DNA of 18,996 nucleotides from Moraxellaceae bacterium (GTDB lineage Bacteria; Pseudomonadota; Gammaproteobacteria; Pseudomonadales; Moraxellaceae): assembly GCA_030684415.1 (NCBI GenBank), contig JAUXNL010000198.1, positions 1 to 18,996 on the forward strand, given 5' to 3'. The number at the start of each line of letters is the position of its first letter. The stretch's first letter is position 1. The position numbers and the translations under genes are program-made. Shown here one piece after another: positions 13,768-18,996 of this stretch. The notes under the pieces are model-generated. The model was not told the DNA's origin. It worked only from the letters and a program-made list of their open reading frames with translations, and searched no databases.

Positions 13768-15057
13768 TCAAATCACCTCTCCACGCCCAATCCCGAAATA
13801 GCGAAAACCATAAGCCTGCATTTGCTCGGGCTCATAAAGATTGCGGCCATCAAACATGGCGGGCTGCTTCATTGTAGCAACCACACCGTCAAAATCAGGA
13901 CTCCAGAACTCATCCCATGCGGTGACCAGAGCAATAGCGTCCGCTCCTTCAGCAGCACTGGCGGCAGAATCAGTGAATACCAATAAAGGCTGTTGCCGAT
14001 AAACCCTGCGCAATGCCTCCATTGCTTGCGGATCATAGACACGGGTGCAGCATCCTTGCGCCCACAGTGCCTGCAGTAAGGGATGAACAACAGAATTGCT
14101 CACACTGGATGTTCCTGGCTTGAAGGCTGCCCCCCATATCGCCACCGTACGCCCTTGCAACTCACCGCGAAAAAATCGCCAAATTTTCCGGAAAAGGATT
14201 TCGCGTTGGGAGTTATTAATATCCAGAACAGCATCAATAAGGCCCGCCGTGTCCAGTTCTTCACGAATAGTGCGAGCAAAACTGAGCAAATCTGCAGAAA
14301 AGCTGGGCCCACCGAAACCACAGCCAGGCTGCAAGTAATCTCGACCAATGCGCGAATCTGCACCCATGCCCTGTCGGACAAGCTCGACATCGACACCCAC
14401 TTTCTCAGAAAGTGCGGCCATTTCGTTCATGAAGCTGATACGTGTGGCCAGCATGGCATTGATACCAAACTTGATCAGTTCAGCTGCTTCAACCGGCACT
14501 ACCATGACCTCAGCAGCCTGACGCATGAAGGGGCGCATGACTTCCTGCACGCAATCAATCACCGTCTTGTTTTCTGAGCCCAGCAAAAATAGCTGGGGCC
14601 TCTCGAAATCAGCCAGAGCAGAACCCTCACGAATGAACAAGGGCATAGAGGCTAGCAAGGCACGCTCCGTGCGCTTGTCCTCAGAGAGGATCAAATCGAT
14701 ATCATGCTGGATACGGCGCAGTGTTCCTACGGGAAGAGGCGTCAGCACCAGAATGATCACGTCATCTGTCATGCTGGCAAGCACAGGCTGAATAGCCCTT
14801 CGCAAGGAATCTTCCGTGTAATCATCCGCCAGCAGATGCAAATCTCCGGCACCGCGACAGCTCATGAGTATCGACAGACGGCCTGCCGCTTTTTGTGTCT
14901 CGATCAACTCTGGCAGCAATCGCTCGCGGCCTGCATCAAACGCATCAGGCAAGCCTTCACGGGGATTTACACACAGCGAGACCACATTGCCTTTTTCAGC
15001 CAGCTTGGCAGCCGTTACCCAAGCATAGTGCGTGTTGCCGTAAACCGAAATTTTCAT
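13768..15057 (-). CDS. UDP-glucose 6-dehydrogenase-like protein with lost active-site motifs
   Basis: A 429-residue member of the UDP-glucose/GDP-mannose dehydrogenase family, with normal length and three domains. Conserved: REGSALADF (143-151), IKFGINAMLATRISFMNEMA (195-214) with Lys196 and Asn200, DSRIGRDYLQPG, AIWGAAFKPGT and FDGRNLYEP. Lost: the N-terminal NAD motif GxGxxG reads GNTHYA (7-12). The catalytic motif usually GPGFGGSCFPKD reads GCGFGGPSFSAD (245-256), so Ser252 replaces the nucleophilic Cys and Ala255 the Lys. The usual TDDxRES reads TSSVSNS (316-322), losing the sugar-nucleotide arginine. Known members oxidise UDP-glucose to UDP-glucuronate; this one is unlikely to do so in the normal way. 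Its start overlaps the pgi stop by 4 bp (ATGA). Confidence 0.85.
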   Translation of the reverse strand: MKISVYGNTHYAWVTAAKLAEKGNVVSLCVNPREGLPDAFDAGRERLLPELIETQKAAGRLSILMSCRGAGDLHLLADDYTEDSLRRAIQPVLASMTDDVIILVLTPLPVGTLRRIQHDIDLILSEDKRTERALLASMPLFIREGSALADFERPQLFLLGSENKTVIDCVQEVMRPFMRQAAEVMVVPVEAAELIKFGINAMLATRISFMNEMAALSEKVGVDVELVRQGMGADSRIGRDYLQPGCGFGGPSFSADLLSFARTIREELDTAGLIDAVLDINNSQREILFRKIWRFFRGELQGRTVAIWGAAFKPGTSSVSNSVVHPLLQALWAQGCCTRVYDPQAMEALRRVYRQQPLLVFTDSAASAAEGADAIALVTAWDEFWSPDFDGVVATMKQPAMFDGRNLYEPEQMQAYGFRYFGIGRGEVI

Positions 15058-16709
15058 GAGGCCTCCTTTCCGCCGGCCAGAATGTGCGCCATCAGGGTAT
15101 TGGTGGAGCCATCAAACGCACCCGTCTGCCGCAGTTGCAGCGCCAGATACGTGCTCTCAGCAATTTGCTTGCCGAGCTCAACCCCCCACTGGTCAAACGG
15201 ATTGATATCCCAAATGACCGACATGACGAATACCTTGTGCTCGTACAGCGCCACCAATGCGCCCAGCGTAAAGGGAGACAGCTCATCTAGCAGAATGGTG
15301 GTAGAAGGTTGATTGCCGCGATAACGCCGAAACCCGGGAGCAGACTCTCCATCCTCCACACAGGCATCGCCCAGCATCAGTACGCGCGATTGTGCCAAGC
15401 AGTTAGCCAGCGCCAGTTGGTGCTGCACTTGCAGCTCATGATTCTGACGATGCTCGTCGTAACGCCGCACCGGTGCGATGAAATCGCAGGACACCGCTTG
15501 CGTGCCCTGATGCAATAACTGGTAAAAAGCATGCTGTGCGTTAGGGCCGACATCGCCCCAGAGCACCGGGCAAGTACGGTAATCCAGTGCACCCCCTGCG
15601 CGGCTCACCGATTTTCCGTTGCTCTCCATTTCCAACTGTGTGAGATACGCCGGAAAGAATTTCAGTCGTCCGTCATACGGCAGAACGGTATGGCCGCGAA
15701 TATCGAGAAAAGTGGCATTCCATACGCCAATCAGCCCGAGCAATACCGGCAGATTGTCTTCCAGCGGCACCGACCGGAAATGCTGATCCATGAAGCGAGC
15801 CCCAGCTAGCATGTCGCGGAAACCACTCATTCCCAACAATAGTGCAACCGGTAAACCGATAGCGGACCAGAGCGAAAAACGCCCCCCCACCCACTCCCAG
15901 AAACCGATCTGGTTGCTTTCCGGAATGCCCCACTCCGTCATGCGGTCGGCACGGGCCGACACCCCGATGAAGTGATGACGCACCATCAGGTCTTCATCGC
16001 CTGAGTCTTCTAGCATCCACTGCAGCGCCGTGCTGGCGTTGGACAGGGTGTCGAGAGTGGCAAACGATTTTGAGGAAACAATGAACAGCGTAGTTTCAGG
16101 ATTGAGCGAACCGAGCAAATCCGCAATCTGGGTACCATCAATCGAGCTGACAAAATGCAGGCGGAGATCGCGCGCCGCTGGCGCAATGAATTCGCCCAAG
16201 GCATTGCAAGCCATGAATGGCCCCAGATCAGAGCCGCCCACACCGATATTCACCACATCAGTAATGGCTTTGCCGGTATAACCGCGCCACTGCCGCGAAT
16301 GAATGCGGCGGACCACGCTCTCCATACGGACCAGACTGGCATGGACATCCGGCACGATATTCCGGCCGTCGACCTCGATCACCTCATCGGGCGAAGCACG
16401 CAAGGCCGTATGCAGCGCCGCGCGTCCTTCCGTGTTGTTGACCGGATCACCACGCATCAGACCCGTAACCGCCGTCTCCAGACCGCACTCTCGCGCCAAC
16501 GCGAACAGTGCGGCCAGATCGTCCGCACGCAGGCGCTGCTTACTGAAGTCAAAGAGCAGCGGGCCAGTACGACGACTAAAATCGGCGGCGCGCGACGGCG
16601 CCTGCCACAGATCACGCAAATGCAGCGACTGCATCGCTGCCGCACGCGTCTGCAAATCCTGCCACGCCGGCAGCGCCGAACGGGTGGCCAAATCAGGGGT
16701 TGCCGACAT
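15054..16709 (-). CDS. pgi: Glucose-6-phosphate isomerase
   Basis: A 551-residue cytoplasmic enzyme that interconverts glucose 6-phosphate and fructose 6-phosphate. It has the SIS phosphosugar motif VVNIGVGGSDLGPFMACNAL, the family signatures GGRFSLWSAIGLP and FDQWGVELGKQIAE, and a length normal for bacterial Pgi. The segment usually written GEPGTNGQHAF is GDVGPNAQHAF here, so the position of the catalytic glutamate appears as Asp. Related variants exist in other bacteria, I believe, so activity is still likely. The start ATG 16709 has GAGG 6 nt upstream; a GTG at 16721 would overlap it. It begins 8 bp after galU and overlaps the next gene, so the three are co-transcribed. Confidence 0.94.
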   Translation of the reverse strand: MSATPDLATRSALPAWQDLQTRAAAMQSLHLRDLWQAPSRAADFSRRTGPLLFDFSKQRLRADDLAALFALARECGLETAVTGLMRGDPVNNTEGRAALHTALRASPDEVIEVDGRNIVPDVHASLVRMESVVRRIHSRQWRGYTGKAITDVVNIGVGGSDLGPFMACNALGEFIAPAARDLRLHFVSSIDGTQIADLLGSLNPETTLFIVSSKSFATLDTLSNASTALQWMLEDSGDEDLMVRHHFIGVSARADRMTEWGIPESNQIGFWEWVGGRFSLWSAIGLPVALLLGMSGFRDMLAGARFMDQHFRSVPLEDNLPVLLGLIGVWNATFLDIRGHTVLPYDGRLKFFPAYLTQLEMESNGKSVSRAGGALDYRTCPVLWGDVGPNAQHAFYQLLHQGTQAVSCDFIAPVRRYDEHRQNHELQVQHQLALANCLAQSRVLMLGDACVEDGESAPGFRRYRGNQPSTTILLDELSPFTLGALVALYEHKVFVMSVIWDINPFDQWGVELGKQIAESTYLALQLRQTGAFDGSTNTLMAHILAGGKEAS

Positions 16710-16717
16710 TGACTGCC

Positions 16718-17572
16718 TCACAATAGATGGCTCTGCATCCAGCTGCGCAGAGCGCTCGCCAGCTCAGGGTCTTTGAAGGCATAGGCCAGATTGGCCTGCA
16801 AGTGACCCAACTTGCCACCGCAGTCATAACGCGTTCCTGCAAAACGGTGTGCACGAAACTCCACATCGGCCAACAATGCCGCAATACCATCGGTCAACTG
16901 GATTTCACCGCCGGCACCGGGCTTCACCTGCTCCAGCGCCTTGAAGATGGCTCCCGGCAGCACATAGCGACCGACCACCGCCAGCGTGCTGGGCGCCACC
17001 TCGGGCTTGGGCTTCTCCACCATGCCAGTGATACGTTCGCCATCGAGCGACACAACGCCATACTTGTCTGTCTTGTCGCGCGGCACTTCTTCCACTGCCA
17101 AAGAGCAGGCGCCTGCCTGCTCGTACAACGCCACCATGTCCGCGAGACAGCCAGCACCAGGGCCATCAATCAGATCGTCCGGCAACATGACCGCAAAAGG
17201 CTGATCGCCCACTACCGGTGCCGCACAGAGCACGGCATGCCCGAGACCAAGCGGCTGGGACTGGCGCACCACCGACACCGACATCCCTGGCGGAAGGGCG
17301 GCACGTACCAAGGCCAAGGCATCGTGCTTGCCCCTGGCCTCCAGGGTCAGCTCCAGCTCTGAAGCACGGTCAAAATGGTCTTCAATGGCTCGCTTGCTGG
17401 AGCTGGTCACCAGCACCACATGGCGGATACCAGCCCGATGAGCCTCCTCGACCGCCAACTGGATCAGCGGCACATCCACAATGGGCAGCATTTCCTTAGG
17501 AATGGCCTTGGTGGCGGGCAGGAAACGACTTCCCAAGCCGGCAACCGGCAAGACAACGACATCAATGGCCAC
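16718..17572 (-). CDS. galU: UTP-glucose-1-phosphate uridylyltransferase
   Basis: A 284-residue nucleotidyltransferase that makes UDP-glucose from UTP and glucose 1-phosphate, the precursor for polysaccharides. It has the N-terminal signature LPVAGLGSRFLPATKAIPKE followed by MLPIVDVPLIQ (many homologues have VDKPLIQ), QPLGLGHAVLCA, a PDDLIDGP metal-site region, EEVPRDKTDKYGVV, MVEKPKPEVAPS and GAGGEIQLTDGIAALL. The start is GTG at 17572, with AGGGA about 8 nt upstream and the usual strand order beginning at once. It is the first gene of the operon galU-pgi-dehydrogenase-like-vanZ-like, divergent from the wcaJ-like gene. Confidence 0.94.
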   Translation of the reverse strand: MAIDVVVLPVAGLGSRFLPATKAIPKEMLPIVDVPLIQLAVEEAHRAGIRHVVLVTSSSKRAIEDHFDRASELELTLEARGKHDALALVRAALPPGMSVSVVRQSQPLGLGHAVLCAAPVVGDQPFAVMLPDDLIDGPGAGCLADMVALYEQAGACSLAVEEVPRDKTDKYGVVSLDGERITGMVEKPKPEVAPSTLAVVGRYVLPGAIFKALEQVKPGAGGEIQLTDGIAALLADVEFRAHRFAGTRYDCGGKLGHLQANLAYAFKDPELASALRSWMQSHLL

Positions 17573-17880
17573 TTGCTAATTCCCTGTCAAAACGGGTCAA
17601 AGGCCCGGATTCTACTGCATAAGAGCTCACTCTTGGCGGCCACCTCTCCTGGAAATGCGAGCATGGCTGACATCCTCCCAAGTCATGAAGGAGTCATCGG
17701 CACACATACTTTCCTTGCAAGCCCCCAATCGGGGGGATAGTGCACTCTAATACAACCGCGGATGATCCTGTCTCGTCCGGACTGCCCCCCCCCATTAGCT
17801 ACTGCCGCCCGAGGGGCGCTTACCGGACAAAATGATGAGCAAAGGCGCCCAGCCGCTTCTACCTGTCAAAAAAGCCCATC
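17573..17880. other. Divergent regulatory region between galU and wcaJ-like genes
   Basis: No gene recognised. It holds a GC hairpin CCCCC-AATC-GGGGG (17722-17735) and a run of nine C (17785-17793). A short frame at 17662-17740 would give 25 residues and is not credible. The galU promoter could not be located with confidence. Confidence 0.5.
17785..17793 (+). repeat. Nine-base C homopolymer
   Basis: Uninterrupted C9 in the divergent control region, about 90 bp upstream of the TATAAT of the wcaJ-like gene. Such tracts can change length by slippage. Confidence 0.9.
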
Positions 17881-17886
17881 TATAAT
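17881..17886 (+). promoter_or_regulatory. Candidate -10 box of the wcaJ-like gene
   Basis: Perfect TATAAT, 79 nt before the start codon. The best -35 candidates at 16-18 bp match only about half of TTGACA, so an activator may be needed. Confidence 0.5.
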
Positions 17887-17905
17887 GCCCGTCGGCCAAG
17901 TACAG

Positions 17906-17933
17906 GGCTGTCCGACAATGGCGTCGTACAGCC
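17906..17933 (+). promoter_or_regulatory. Leader hairpin of the wcaJ-like gene with A1/G4 hexaloop
   Basis: GGCTGT/ACAGCC (6 bp), one mismatch, CGAC/GTCG (4 bp) and the hexaloop AATGGC (17917-17922). It starts about 13 nt after the predicted transcription start. An alternative pairing GTCGG (17891-17895) with CCGAC (17912-17916) would compete with it. The loop has the A1/G4 pattern of ANTAR targets and differs by one base from the P2 loop of the nrtA leader. Confidence 0.6.
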
Positions 17934-17965
17934 AAGGCCTATCACCTCTCAAGGAGTCGGGACAC

Positions 17966-18996
17966 ATGCCGTTGCAAACAGGCACTCTCAGCAGTCACTC
18001 CAAGCTATTCGACTTTCTTAGCCGCATGACCGACATCGGCATTCTGGGCCTCACACTCTGGCTAGCCCACATGGTCGACAACCGGAACTGGGGCGATGCC
18101 AGTACGATGCTGTTCCTGTTTTCACTGCTGTACTTTCAACTCACGGCATCTGCTGCTGGTCTTTATGAGTCACAACGCAGCGTTAGCACTCGCCAGTATC
18201 TAGGCTCCACATTGGCGGCACTTCTCACCGCCTTCATGTTGATTGCCATGACCGCGGCACTCAGTAATCGCTTACACAACCTGGCCGACCGGCAAACGCT
18301 GCTTGAATGGCTGCTCATCAGCGCTGTTGCGCTGTGCCTCTGGAGGCTACTCACCCGACAGTTGCTCAGCATGGCAAGAAGCATTGGTTTCAATACCCGA
18401 ACCGTCGGAATTGCCGGCAGTGGTGAAACCAGCCTCAAGCTGGCGCAAAAATTCGAGCAGAATCCATGGATGGGGCTTCAGTTAGGAGGCATTTATGACA
18501 ATCGCACTGGCATGGATTACGCGCCGGACGCAACGCTAAAGGGGCTGGTAGGAGATTTCAGCCAACTGATTGCGGATGCTCGCAGCGGAAAAATCAATCA
18601 TGTCTATATTGCACTCCCCATGAATGAAGAAGCGCGAGTGCGTGAACTGGTTGAGGCCCTATCAGACTCCGCCACCTCCGTTTTCATCATTCCCGACATG
18701 TTCACTTTTGAGTTGATGAACTCCAGGCAAACCAGTATTGACGGCATTCCTGCTATCAGCATCTATGACAGCCCGTTCACCTTCAGTGATGCGGTCTTGA
18801 AGCGGGGATTCGACATCTTTGGCAGCCTCGGCATTTTGTTCGTGATTGCAATTCCGATGCTGGTTATTGCCGCCGCCATCAAACTGACCTCCGCAGGCCC
18901 GGTGATTTTCAGGCAAAACCGCTACGGACTTGATGGCAAACCGATTGAGGTGTGGAAATTCCGCACCATGAACACCATGGATTCAAAAGCCAATAC
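17966..18996 (+). CDS. wcaJ: Undecaprenyl-phosphate glucose phosphotransferase, 5' part
   Basis: The frame is open to the window edge (343 full codons). The N-terminal part has about four membrane helices, then a soluble Rossmann-like domain starting at TVGIAGSGETSLKLAQKF (CoA-binding-3 type). Then comes the start of the bacterial sugar transferase domain: LKRGFDIFGSLGILFVIAIP, SAGPVIFRQNRYGLDGKPIE and WKFRTM. This is the layout of WcaJ/PssY-type enzymes that move glucose 1-phosphate from UDP-glucose to undecaprenyl phosphate and begin exopolysaccharide repeat-unit assembly at the inner membrane. The rest of the catalytic domain is outside the window, so sugar specificity is inferred. AAGGAG lies 9 nt before the ATG. 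GalU across the divergent promoter supplies its substrate. Confidence 0.88.
   Translation, partial: MPLQTGTLSSHSKLFDFLSRMTDIGILGLTLWLAHMVDNRNWGDASTMLFLFSLLYFQLTASAAGLYESQRSVSTRQYLGSTLAALLTAFMLIAMTAALSNRLHNLADRQTLLEWLLISAVALCLWRLLTRQLLSMARSIGFNTRTVGIAGSGETSLKLAQKFEQNPWMGLQLGGIYDNRTGMDYAPDATLKGLVGDFSQLIADARSGKINHVYIALPMNEEARVRELVEALSDSATSVFIIPDMFTFELMNSRQTSIDGIPAISIYDSPFTFSDAVLKRGFDIFGSLGILFVIAIPMLVIAAAIKLTSAGPVIFRQNRYGLDGKPIEVWKFRTMNTMDSKAN

Noticed and set aside
17662..17740. 25-codon plus-strand frame in the galU-wcaJ gap
   Set aside because: Poor ribosome site, no family resemblance, ends in a GC hairpin; likely chance.

Overview
The window looks like a chromosomal segment of a moderately GC-rich Gram-negative proteobacterium, most likely a betaproteobacterium. 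This rests on outer-membrane lipoproteins, a beta-barrel porin, sigma-54-type promoters, a DUF815 ATPase and general protein style; the genus cannot be fixed from sequence alone. No tRNA, rRNA, insertion sequence, phage gene or CRISPR array is visible.

Layout. (1) 1-2086: the 5' part of a predicted aminopeptidase lipoprotein (minus strand), a 506-bp gap, then a DUF4136 lipoprotein and a DUF1330 protein (plus strand). (2) 2243-7811, all minus strand: a nitrate uptake and control locus read as nasT, nrtA, nrtB, nrtD and an alginate-export-like porin. (3) 8026-11305: an MFS exporter, a Sel1-repeat protein and a DUF815 AAA ATPase, with two copies of a structured intergenic repeat. (4) 11707-13197: a lone glycerol kinase gene. 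(5) 13353-18996: an exopolysaccharide precursor operon on the minus strand (galU, pgi, a UDP-glucose-dehydrogenase-like gene, vanZ-like), divergent from the start of a WcaJ-type initiating sugar-phosphate transferase on the plus strand.

The most informative part is the nitrate locus. nasT encodes an ANTAR antiterminator and has a near-consensus sigma-54 promoter. It ends in a strong terminator. Then come GGTGC/GCACC boxes resembling NtrC sites, a second sigma-54 promoter, and a leader of about 230 nt in front of nrtA. The predicted start of that leader lies next to a hairpin whose six-base loop has A at position 1 and G at position 4. After three tetraloop hairpins, two of the GNRA type, comes a second hairpin with an A1/G4 hexaloop. 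This second hairpin overlaps the 5' arm of an intrinsic terminator with nine U. That is the architecture known for ANTAR targets, so nrtABD expression is probably gated twice: by nitrogen status (NtrC and sigma-54) and by nitrate (NasT antitermination). The usual partner gene nasS is not beside nasT.

The second notable point is the UDP-glucose-dehydrogenase-like protein in the polysaccharide operon. It keeps the overall fold signatures but has lost the glycine-rich NAD motif, the catalytic cysteine and the UDP-binding arginine motif, so it may be a pseudoenzyme. The third is the pair of intergenic repeats whose hairpins show compensatory base changes.
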